Shown here: piece after piece, positions 1 to 4,792 of the stretch
Position numbering within the stretch: position 1 is the first letter of the stretch
Layout: each line of letters begins with the position of its first letter
Assembly (NCBI GenBank): GCA_947306845.1
Contig: CAMZHP010000145.1
Location: 1-8,000 of the forward strand
DNA length: 8,000 nt
Reading direction: 5' to 3'
Source: an uncultured Prevotellaceae bacterium
Lineage (GTDB): Bacteria > Bacteroidota > Bacteroidia > Bacteroidales > Bacteroidaceae
The notes under the pieces: generated by a model
Databases searched by the model: none
Told to the model about the DNA's origin: nothing
Seen by the model: the letters and a program-made list of their open reading frames with translations, nothing else
Translations under genes and position numbers: made by a program

Positions 1-1
1 C

Positions 2-103
2 GACCGTTGGTTCTCGCCGAAGGCGACTCAAAAAGATGATTCGCTGAATGGTTACGGAGACGGGGAGCAGAAGAGAGTTCTCTTTGTCCAAAGGACTCTT
101 TAG
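2..103 (+). CDS. Possible C-terminal fragment of an upstream plus-strand gene
   Basis: The second reading frame is open from the window edge for 33 codons and stops at TAG 101-103. Its translation is hydrophilic (begins DRWFSPKATQKDD, ends KRVLFVQRTL) and I do not recognise it. Codon choice is not absurd for a real gene. The stop falls inside the 8-bp repeat array at 96-119, similar to the way heptamer arrays sit at the stops of nnr and pgeF in this window. Two other plus frames are also open from the edge but close by 39 and 45, so this frame is only the longest candidate. It would converge on porT. The sequence to the left is needed to decide. Confidence 0.25.
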   Translation, partial: DRWFSPKATQKDDSLNGYGDGEQKRVLFVQRTL

Positions 104-119
104 CTCCTTGGCTCCTTAG
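96..119. repeat. 8-bp tandem repeat, three units
   Basis: Three adjacent octamers, CTCTTTAG (96-103), CTCCTTGG (104-111) and CTCCTTAG (112-119), differ at one or two positions each. The last units also form a small hairpin, TGGCTC (109-114), loop CTTA, GAGCCA (119-124), with only three T residues after it, so it is a poor terminator. The array sits between the porT stop and the left edge. Apart from this and the possible fragment at 2-103, I see nothing else in the first 145 bases. Confidence 0.6.
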
Positions 120-145
120 AGCCATTTCCTCTGATTATCCGGAAA

Positions 146-880
146 TTACTCGAAATAGAAAGTGAGGGCGATGATCTTGGTGCGAGCCTTGGAGACAGAA
201 TTCGTGTACATGATCATCTCACGGTTTTTCAGATGATTGACATGGTCGGTGTCAAGGCTGTTGGTGAGGCTGTAGAGGAACTTCAACTCAGGACGCAACT
301 TGAAAAAAGGCAGGTAGAAGTCGCAGCCGATACCCAGTTCGGCAAACACATCGTAGCGCTTGAGCTTCAGATAGTCATTGTCCTTTCCCGACAGGTTGAT
401 CATCGGATTGATGCCCGCCATGACATACGGGCGGTGGTTGTTGAAACGGGGCGCGGCGAAGATCAGATCAACAGCCGACGAAATATAGGCTGTCTTCATC
501 GTCTGCACCTCCTGAATGGTCAGCTCATCGGTATGATTGTAGAAAGAGATGTGTCGCGTGCCGAAATACATCGCCGGGGCGATGCGCAACTGAAAATTGG
601 TATTCAGGCGCAGTTCGCCCAGCACACCGACATTGAATCCGGCATCCCATCGATCCTGGTCACAGGAGATGAGTTTCTCCACACGCGTGCCATCCTCCTG
701 CTCGATGAGCTGCGGCCCGACATTGAGAAACTCGATGTCCTGCAGGTGGGTTCCCACCAGAACGCCGAAATGGAACTGCCTCAGGTCGATATATGGCTTG
801 TTTTCCACCTTCCTGTCCTGGGCGGCGGAGACCATAATGATGAGAAAAGACCCGACAAGGGCCAGCATACGCTTTTTCAT
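146..880 (-). CDS. porT: PorT-like outer membrane beta-barrel protein (type IX secretion)
   Basis: A 244-residue protein with an N-terminal signal peptide: basic MKKR, a hydrophobic stretch to about residue 18, and likely cleavage near SAA/QD. The mature part is rich in alternating aromatic and hydrophobic residues and ends in FYFE, typical of an outer membrane beta-barrel. The start of the mature part (KPYIDLRQFHFGVLVG), the central HRPYVMAGINP, and the C-terminal stretch with YLPFFKLRPELKF and LTFYFE match my memory of the PorT family. PorT is needed for secretion of CTD-bearing proteins by the type IX system; it is an outer membrane component of about this length. The usual neighbour ubiE is absent here. 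The gene diverges from the ferredoxin and has a 65-bp leader from its predicted -7 box. I chose ATG 880 because the signal peptide begins there. No convincing terminator follows the stop. Family membership is from recognition, not a search. Confidence 0.82.
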   Translation of the reverse strand: MKKRMLALVGSFLIIMVSAAQDRKVENKPYIDLRQFHFGVLVGTHLQDIEFLNVGPQLIEQEDGTRVEKLISCDQDRWDAGFNVGVLGELRLNTNFQLRIAPAMYFGTRHISFYNHTDELTIQEVQTMKTAYISSAVDLIFAAPRFNNHRPYVMAGINPMINLSGKDNDYLKLKRYDVFAELGIGCDFYLPFFKLRPELKFLYSLTNSLDTDHVNHLKNREMIMYTNSVSKARTKIIALTFYFE

Positions 881-944
881 ATTATAATAACGACAATTCC
901 ACCAGCTTATTGCATGGCCATTTATTTAGAATCGTTATAAATAA

Positions 945-979
945 CAAAAATATTGCTCCCCATTTGTAGGTATTTCAAA
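945..979 (-). promoter_or_regulatory. Putative porT promoter (Bacteroidetes type)
   Basis: Read on the minus strand there is TTTG (979-976), a 23-bp spacer, then TATTTTTG (952-945), which fits the Bacteroidetes sigma-ABfr pattern of TTTG near -33 and TAnnTTTG near -7. Transcription would start around 938-942, giving a leader of about 60 nt before the porT ATG at 880. The elements interleave with those of the divergent ferredoxin promoter. Confidence 0.55.
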
Positions 980-996
980 ATAAAAACCTATCTTTG
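963..996 (+). promoter_or_regulatory. Putative ferredoxin promoter (Bacteroidetes type)
   Basis: On the plus strand TTTG (963-966), a 22-bp spacer and TATCTTTG (989-996) match the TTTG / TAnnTTTG promoter. The start would be near 1000-1004, giving a roughly 60-nt A/T-rich leader. There is no Shine-Dalgarno sequence in front of the ferredoxin ATG at 1065, as is common in Bacteroidetes. The -33 box lies only 9 bp from that of the divergent porT promoter. Confidence 0.6.
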
Positions 997-1020
997 CATC
1001 ACCTAAAAAGTAGGTATTCC
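967..1020. promoter_or_regulatory. Four TAGGT/ACCTA elements in the porT-ferredoxin promoter (operator candidate)
   Basis: TAGGT occurs at 967-971 and 1011-1015, and its reverse complement ACCTA at 986-990 and 1001-1005. The outer plus-oriented copies are parts of near-identical decamers, TAGGTATTTC (967-976) and TAGGTATTCC (1011-1020), 44 bp apart. The inner pair flanks the ferredoxin -7 box, and the copy at 986-990 overlaps its first two bases. The last two copies form an inverted repeat with a 5-bp spacer that would lie at the 5' end of the ferredoxin mRNA. The arrangement could be a dimeric repressor site or an RNA hairpin; no regulator is encoded nearby. Confidence 0.4.
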
Positions 1021-1064
1021 GAAGAGGAAAAGCAAATATTTACTAACATTAATACAATTAAATT

Positions 1065-1232
1065 ATGGCTTACGTAATTGGCGACAACTGCATTGCTTGC
1101 GGTTCATGTATCAGCGAGTGCCCCAATGAGGCAATCTCCGAGGGCGACATCTACTCCATCGACCCCGACCTCTGCACAGAGTGCGGCGCATGCGCAGACA
1201 CCTGCCCGAATGAGGCAATCAGCCTTCCTTAG
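1065..1232 (+). CDS. Small 2[4Fe-4S] ferredoxin
   Basis: A 55-residue protein beginning MAYVIGDNCIACG. It carries two complete CxxCxxCxxxCP motifs: Cys9, 12, 15, 19 before Pro20, and Cys37, 40, 43, 47 before Pro48. Each motif is followed by NEAIS, showing the internal duplication typical of clostridial-type bacterial ferredoxins. In this family the fourth cysteine of each motif ligates the other cluster. It is a soluble cytoplasmic low-potential electron carrier, usually for pyruvate:ferredoxin oxidoreductase and similar enzymes of anaerobes; the partner is not encoded here. The length is normal for the family. It appears monocistronic, with its own promoter upstream and a strong terminator 28 bp after the stop. 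It is too short for many gene finders but the call is secure. Confidence 0.96.
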   Translation: MAYVIGDNCIACGSCISECPNEAISEGDIYSIDPDLCTECGACADTCPNEAISLP

Positions 1233-1259
1233 TATTTTCAAATGAAACATAAAGGAGGT

Positions 1260-1293
1260 TGCGGTCCTGGGAATCCCCAGGACCGCATTTTTT
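1260..1293 (+). terminator. Intrinsic terminator of the ferredoxin gene
   Basis: A 12-bp perfect stem, TGCGGTCCTGGG (1260-1271), loop AATC, then the exact complement (1276-1287), is followed by six T residues (1288-1293). This is a textbook rho-independent terminator for plus-strand transcription. A second, outer 10-bp inverted repeat encloses it: AAATGAAACA (1240-1249) with TGTTTCATTT (1293-1302), the right arm covering the metallophosphatase stop codon at 1297-1299. On the minus strand the stem lacks an immediate T-run, so it is a weaker terminator for the convergent nucleotidase operon. Confidence 0.93.
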
Positions 1294-1296
1294 GTT

Positions 1297-2142
1297 TCAT
1301 TTCTTCAGCTTCACCGTCATTTTTCCGATCCAGATACCGTGCTTGCCGTTCTGGTCGGTGGGAATATTGCGCCCGTCGAGGTCTTTCTCGTAGCGAAGAT
1401 CAGTGAAATAGGTATGTGAGTGTCCGCCCAGCACCAGGTCGATGTTGCGCGAGCCCTGTATCATCTCGATGTCATCATCCAGGTCGGTGTCCCACCCCAA
1501 ATGGGAGATGCAGATCACAAGGTCGCATTTCTTCTTCTTTTTCAGGAAGGAAGCCACCTCCAGTCCTTTTTTCACTGGGTCGAGGAATTCGATGCCCTGA
1601 CAGTTGGCTTTCTCCACCAGCCCGTCGAGTTTCGGAGCAAGTCCGAACACCCCGATTTTCACCCCATTGCGCTTGATGATGACATAAGGTTTCACTACGC
1701 CCTCCAAAGATGTCCCCGTGAAATCGTAGTTGGCACAGACGATGGGGAAATTGGCCATGCGGAACAGCCGGGCCATGTTGTCCAGGCCATAGTCGAACTC
1801 ATGATTGCCGATGGTGGCGGCATCGATGCCCATTTTGTTCATCAGCCCCACCTCCACATCACCTTGGAACAAGGTGTAATAGGGTGAGCCCTGCGAGAAG
1901 TCGCCACTGTCGAAATAAAGCAGGTCGGGATGCTGCTGCCGCTGTTGTCTGAGGAACTCCAGGCGACGGATGAAGCCACCACGTCCCGCCACCGCCGTAT
2001 CGGCCAGATTAGGACTGAGGGGCATGATGGTGCTGTGCGTGTCATTGGTATGCAGGATGACCAATTCCTTTTGCTGAGCCTGTGCAGCTGTCATCGCCAC
2101 CACAGCCAGCAGGGTGCAGATAGTTTTTCTCATGTTCATCAT
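1297..2142 (-). CDS. Secreted metallophosphatase, N-terminal domain half of a 5'-nucleotidase (UshA-like)
   Basis: A 281-residue protein with a signal peptide (MRKTICTLLAVVAMTAAQA, cleavage likely after residue 22) and then one calcineurin-like metallophosphoesterase domain. The dinuclear metal site motifs are all present: HTNDTHS (Asp34, His36), DSGDFSQGSP (Asp81), GNHEFDYG (Asn113, His114), SHLGWDTD (His214) and GGHSHTYF (His241, His243). These are the signatures of the UshA/5'-nucleotidase family, which hydrolyses nucleotides or UDP-sugars in the periplasm. The C-terminal substrate-binding domain found in UshA is missing; the protein stops after the metal domain, and that domain is supplied by the adjacent upstream gene. 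The stop of that gene (TAG) abuts this ATG, and GGAGG lies 5 bases before it, the clearest Shine-Dalgarno used in the window. ATGs at codons 1, 2 and 4 are all possible starts. The substrate cannot be told from sequence. Confidence 0.9.
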   Translation of the reverse strand: MMNMRKTICTLLAVVAMTAAQAQQKELVILHTNDTHSTIMPLSPNLADTAVAGRGGFIRRLEFLRQQRQQHPDLLYFDSGDFSQGSPYYTLFQGDVEVGLMNKMGIDAATIGNHEFDYGLDNMARLFRMANFPIVCANYDFTGTSLEGVVKPYVIIKRNGVKIGVFGLAPKLDGLVEKANCQGIEFLDPVKKGLEVASFLKKKKKCDLVICISHLGWDTDLDDDIEMIQGSRNIDLVLGGHSHTYFTDLRYEKDLDGRNIPTDQNGKHGIWIGKMTVKLKK

Positions 2143-2958
2143 CTATTCCTCCACAATGTATCGTCCTTCAATCTGGCAGTCCACCTCCTGTCCGTTGGCT
2201 GTCTTCTCCTTGATATATTTCATAATGACAGCGCGCAGCAGGTCATCGTCACTGGTCAGCTCCCGCCGGTCGGTGCCGCTCTTGAATGCCGTCATGCGGT
2301 CATTGCCATGCGACACATAATCGATGGTGGCGATGCGGTATTGCGCACTGGGGTCTATCTCCTTGCCGTCGATAGTGGCATGGATGAGCTTGCCCTCGGG
2401 TGTTGCTTTGATGCGCACCTCATGGCTGATGCCCTCACCCTTGCGGAAACAAATCTGCCCCAGCAGTTCCAGTACCTTCTCACCGCTGAGCGTGATGAAA
2501 CAAATCTTGTTCTCAAAGGGAGCCACCTCGAAGACATCGCCGATGGTGATGTTGCCCTTGGCAAACGAGGCACGGATTCCTCCCATGTTATATACGCCGA
2601 AATCAGGCTTCTCATTATACAGTTTGCCTGCCCACACCAGTACATCAGGCAAGAGATTGCTCAGCGGACTTTCCGGCCGGTAGGCCTGCAACGGTTGGGC
2701 TGCCCTTCCGAGTACGGGCGACATGAGGCTGTCCACCTTTGCCTTGAAGGGCTTCATAAAGGTGCTCACCTCATCGGTCATGGGGCGGTCATACCTCTTG
2801 TCGATGAGCAAGCGGGTGCGCTCCACGCTGCTCACCGTGTAATGGGTGGTGCACGAAGCAGTGGCCAGCATTACAGCCATCAGCACCAAGGCCCTTTTTA
2901 GGAGGTAAGGGGTGAGAGGTGAGGGGTGAGAGATATGCTTTTTTAGTTCACATTTCAT
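2143..2958 (-). CDS. Lipoprotein with 5'-nucleotidase C-terminal (substrate-binding) domain
   Basis: A 271-residue protein that matches the 5'-nucleotidase C-terminal domain (5_nucleotid_C). Visible family motifs are PESPLSNLLPD (95-105), NMGGIRA (124-130), GDVFEVAPFEN (140-150) and the IDYVSHGNDRM region (212-222). In UshA this domain binds the base and sugar of the substrate while the metal domain cleaves. Here it stands alone, upstream of the gene for the metal domain, so the order is reversed relative to the fused enzyme. An export signal is visible: KRALVLMAVMLATASC, with Cys36 a probable lipidation site although the lipobox is imperfect. The start is uncertain. Codons 10-19 (HPSPLTPYLL) are largely encoded by a heptamer repeat array at 2904-2931. 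ATG 2958 keeps the Lys-Arg before the hydrophobic core; the next ATG (codon 27) would remove it. No -7 box was found just upstream, so cotranscription with nnr is likely. Confidence 0.87.
   Translation of the reverse strand: MKCELKKHISHPSPLTPYLLKRALVLMAVMLATASCTTHYTVSSVERTRLLIDKRYDRPMTDEVSTFMKPFKAKVDSLMSPVLGRAAQPLQAYRPESPLSNLLPDVLVWAGKLYNEKPDFGVYNMGGIRASFAKGNITIGDVFEVAPFENKICFITLSGEKVLELLGQICFRKGEGISHEVRIKATPEGKLIHATIDGKEIDPSAQYRIATIDYVSHGNDRMTAFKSGTDRRELTSDDDLLRAVIMKYIKEKTANGQEVDCQIEGRYIVEE
2904..2931. repeat. Heptanucleotide tandem array inside the 5' end of the nucleotidase C-domain gene
   Basis: Four consecutive 7-bp units: GGTAAGG (2904-2910), GGTGAGA (2911-2917), GGTGAGG (2918-2924) and GGTGAGA (2925-2931). 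They lie within the predicted coding sequence and encode part of the N-terminal region before the signal peptide core. This suggests either that the true start is downstream or that the array was acquired at the gene boundary. Confidence 0.75.
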
Positions 2959-2974
2959 AATTCATAGTTCATAG
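2947..2974. repeat. Heptanucleotide tandem array TTCAtar at the nucleotidase start
   Basis: Four 7-bp units, TTCACAT (2947-2953), TTCATAA (2954-2960), TTCATAG (2961-2967) and TTCATAG (2968-2974), span the predicted start codon at 2956-2958. The start ATG is thus itself part of a repeat unit read on the minus strand. Confidence 0.7.
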
Positions 2975-2978
2975 TTGG

Positions 2979-3011
2979 TTCAGAGTTTATTCAGAGCTGA
3001 TTCAGAGCTAT
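2979..3011. repeat. 11-bp tandem repeat TTCAGAGnnnn, three units
   Basis: TTCAGAG recurs at 2979, 2990 and 3001, exactly 11 bp apart, followed by TTTA, CTGA and CTAT. It directly follows the heptamer array and has a different period, close to one DNA helical turn. Confidence 0.6.
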
Positions 3012-3027
3012 TTCATAGTTGACGGAA

Positions 3028-3072
3028 GCGATACACCGCATCCCTACCTATCGCACCGCCATTTTGGCAGTG
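3028..3072 (-). other. Small inverted repeats in the nnr-nucleotidase gap
   Basis: Between the repeat arrays is a non-repetitive stretch with two overlapping inverted repeats: GCGATA (3028-3033) with TATCGC (3049-3054), and CACCGCC (3054-3060) with GGCAGTG (3066-3072). The latter forms a 7-bp stem in minus-strand RNA if one U-G pair is allowed. No T-run follows, so it is not a standard terminator. It may be mRNA structure between nnr and the nucleotidase genes. I see no gene and no TAnnTTTG box anywhere in the gap 2959-3165. Confidence 0.3.
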
Positions 3073-3080
3073 GTAATCAT

Positions 3081-3136
3081 AATTCTTAATCCTTAATTCC
3101 TAATTCTTAATCCTTAATTCCTAATCCTTAATCCTT
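3081..3136. repeat. Heptanucleotide tandem array, eight units of AATYCYT type
   Basis: Eight uninterrupted 7-bp units occupy this stretch. The triplet of units AATTCTT, AATCCTT, AATTCCT runs through twice without change (3081-3101 and 3102-3122), then AATCCTT occurs twice more (3123-3136). The perfect 21-bp higher-order duplication implies recent expansion by slippage or recombination. It lies in the nnr-to-nucleotidase gap and is purine-rich on the minus (coding) strand. Confidence 0.9.
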
Positions 3137-3142
3137 AAAATT

Positions 3143-3170
3143 CTTCACTCTTCACTCTTCATTCTTCACT
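3143..3170. repeat. Heptanucleotide tandem array CTTCAYT, four units, over the nnr stop
   Basis: Units CTTCACT (3143-3149), CTTCACT (3150-3156), CTTCATT (3157-3163) and CTTCACT (3164-3170) are contiguous. The last one contains the nnr stop codon (TCA on the plus strand at 3166-3168), so the array begins exactly at the gene end. Confidence 0.85.
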
Positions 3171-4692
3171 TTCTTCTCTCATACAGAGTCTTGAAGGCTT
3201 CGGGCAGACACTCGATGAGGTCGCTGGCGATGAGGCACTCCTTCCCCTTTTCGCGCACGGCGATGTCGCCAGCCAGTCCATGCAGGAACATGCCCAGCTG
3301 ACAAGCCTCTCTCTGGTGATAGCCTCTGGCCAGCAGTCCGGTGATGATGCCGGTGAGCACGTCGCCCGCCCCTGCCGTTGCCATGCCGGAATTGCCAGTC
3401 GTGTTGAAGATCACCTTCCCGTCGGGCAGGCAGAGTGCCGAGTAGTGGCCTTTGAGCAGGATATACACCTGCAGTCTCACCGCCATATCCACAGCCTTCA
3501 TCAGGCGCTCGTAGTCATCACTGCTGCGCGAGCCGCTCAGCCGGTCAAACTCCCTGGGATGAGGTGTCAGAATGATGTTCTTGGGCAGTTGCTGCATCCA
3601 TGCCCTGTGGCTTGCCAGGATATTGAGGGCGTCGGCATCCACGACAGTGGGGGCATTGGTACGCCTCAGCTGCGCGATGAGTGCGATAGCCGTTCCCTCC
3701 ACCTGTCCCAGTCCCGGTCCGATGCCCAGGGCATCGAACTCATCGGCAGCGACGGCATCCGAGAAATAAGCGTCCTCGTAGTCCACCGACAGCACGGCCT
3801 CTGGCACTGTCATCTGCATGACCCCGCAGTTGTTCTTGGGAGTGTGCACCGTGAGCTTCCCCACGCCGGAGCGCAGACAGGCCTTGGCTGCCAGGATGGC
3901 TGCACCAGCCATGCCATAGCTGCCCGCGATGAGCAGCGCATGCCCCATATTCCCCTTGTGCACGAAGTCGCTGCGGTGCATCAGCAAGGGGCGCAGGTCA
4001 TCCACCTCCAGCATGGTGTACGAGGAATGGGTGTTGCGGATATATTCCTCCGACAGACCGATGTCGAGCACCTTCAGCCGTCCCACATACTGTTGGTTGT
4101 CGGCAAAGAGGAGCGCGAGTTTACGGGTGTGGAGGGTGAGGGTGAGGTCGGCACGGATGATGTTTGCCTGGATGTTGTAGGTGTTGCATTCCGTCAGCAG
4201 TCCCGACGGCATGTCAATGCTGATGACACGGCTCGGCGACTGGTTGATATACTTCACCAACGAGGCATATCCGCTCTCAAGGGGCTTGGCGAGTCCCGTT
4301 CCGAAAAGGCCGTCGATCACTACCGTATCCTCGGTAAGGGCAGGCGGGTCAAACTCCTTGGTCACCTCGATGAAATTCTTGATGTTGCCGTTCTCGAGGG
4401 CGCGTTTCCTGTTCTCGGCGCAGTCCTCTGACAGTTTCCCCTTGGTGTTGAACAGAAACACGGAGATGTCGTAGCCACGGTCGGCCAGCATGCGCGAGAC
4501 AGCGAGTGCATCGCCGCCATTGTTGCCAGGTCCGGCAAAGACCACCATTTTCTCCGCAAGGGTACATTCGGCAGCGATGGCCTTCGTGAGTGCCCTTGCC
4601 GCCCGCTCCATCAAGTCGATGGACTTAATGGGCTCATGCTCAATCGTATATTTGTCGAGCTCTTGAATTTGAGTGCCAGTAAATATCTTCAT
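3166..4692 (-). CDS. nnr: Bifunctional NAD(P)H-hydrate epimerase / ADP-dependent NAD(P)H-hydrate dehydratase
   Basis: A 508-residue cytoplasmic repair enzyme that reconverts damaged NADHX/NADPHX to NAD(P)H. Residues 1 to about 215 are the YjeF_N epimerase domain: LMERAA (27-32), GPGNNGGD (54-61), DGLFGTGL (127-134) and SIDMPSGL (158-165). Residues about 230-508 are the ribokinase-fold dehydratase: KGNMGHALLIAGSYGMAGA (245-263), GIGPGLG (322-328), VVDADALN (349-356), TPHPREF (375-381) and the nucleotide-binding NTTGNSGMATAGAGDVLTG (429-447) with catalytic Asp443. The length and domain order are those of the usual bacterial fusion, with no missing key residues. The start ATG 4692 opens MKIFTGTQIQELD, normal for the family. 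It is divergent from the hpt-adk operon. The two 5'-nucleotidase genes follow on the same strand after 207 bp with no visible promoter or terminator between, so they may be cotranscribed. Confidence 0.96.
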   Translation of the reverse strand: MKIFTGTQIQELDKYTIEHEPIKSIDLMERAARALTKAIAAECTLAEKMVVFAGPGNNGGDALAVSRMLADRGYDISVFLFNTKGKLSEDCAENRKRALENGNIKNFIEVTKEFDPPALTEDTVVIDGLFGTGLAKPLESGYASLVKYINQSPSRVISIDMPSGLLTECNTYNIQANIIRADLTLTLHTRKLALLFADNQQYVGRLKVLDIGLSEEYIRNTHSSYTMLEVDDLRPLLMHRSDFVHKGNMGHALLIAGSYGMAGAAILAAKACLRSGVGKLTVHTPKNNCGVMQMTVPEAVLSVDYEDAYFSDAVAADEFDALGIGPGLGQVEGTAIALIAQLRRTNAPTVVDADALNILASHRAWMQQLPKNIILTPHPREFDRLSGSRSSDDYERLMKAVDMAVRLQVYILLKGHYSALCLPDGKVIFNTTGNSGMATAGAGDVLTGIITGLLARGYHQREACQLGMFLHGLAGDIAVREKGKECLIASDLIECLPEAFKTLYERRK

Positions 4693-4699
4693 ATCGATG

Positions 4700-4715
4700 C
4701 AAAATTACAAAAATA
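4700..4715 (-). promoter_or_regulatory. Putative nnr promoter, two overlapping -7 candidates
   Basis: On the minus strand TATTTTTG (4715-4708) and TAATTTTG (4707-4700) are adjacent and both match TAnnTTTG. The G residues lie 15 and 7 bases before the nnr ATG, so the mRNA leader would be only a few bases long, near-leaderless. No TTTG at the -33 distance was found for either, so the call rests on the -7 box and position alone. Confidence 0.4.
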
Positions 4716-4751
4716 TACCCAACATATCATCATTGTTTCCCATATTTTTGC

Positions 4752-4759
4752 TAAATTTG
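4752..4759 (+). promoter_or_regulatory. Putative hpt-adk operon promoter (-7 box)
   Basis: TAAATTTG matches the Bacteroidetes TAnnTTTG -7 element and lies 33 bases before the ATG at 4793, predicting an A-rich leader of roughly 25-30 nt with no Shine-Dalgarno. Another match, TATTTTTG, sits just upstream at 4743-4750. The -33 element is weak: only TTG at 4733-4735, with 16 bp spacing. Confidence 0.5.
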
Positions 4760-4792
4760 CTTCCGCATTAACACAAAATACAAAAAGCCATC

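Noticed and set aside
14..26. Hairpin TCGCC-GAA-GGCGA as a porT terminator
   Set aside because: The stem is only 5 bp and no T-run follows it on the minus strand, 120 bp beyond the porT stop.
1..125. Minus-strand open frame starting at ATG 125 downstream of porT and running off the left edge
   Set aside because: Its start lies within the octamer repeat and small hairpin, there is no sensible ribosome site, and the translation (MALRSQGAKES...) looks like repeat-derived sequence. It cannot be excluded without the flanking sequence.
1930..2901. Long plus-strand open frame (323 codons) opposite the nucleotidase genes
   Set aside because: It lies antisense to two genes with complete catalytic and domain motifs, is rich in His and Gln with no recognisable domain, and is explained by codon bias of the opposite strand.
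1297..2958. Frameshifted or broken single 5'-nucleotidase gene
   Set aside because: The domain order is reversed and each half has its own signal peptide and start, so the two are separate genes rather than fragments.
3054..3072. Terminator after nnr
   Set aside because: The stem is 7 bp with a U-G pair and is not followed by a T-run on the minus strand.
2904..3170. CRISPR array
   Set aside because: Units are 7-21 bp in direct contact with no unique spacers and no cas genes.
3280..4431. Long plus-strand open frame (383 codons) opposite nnr
   Set aside because: It is antisense to a fully motif-supported enzyme; the translation is a His/Gln/Val-rich mixture with no family features.
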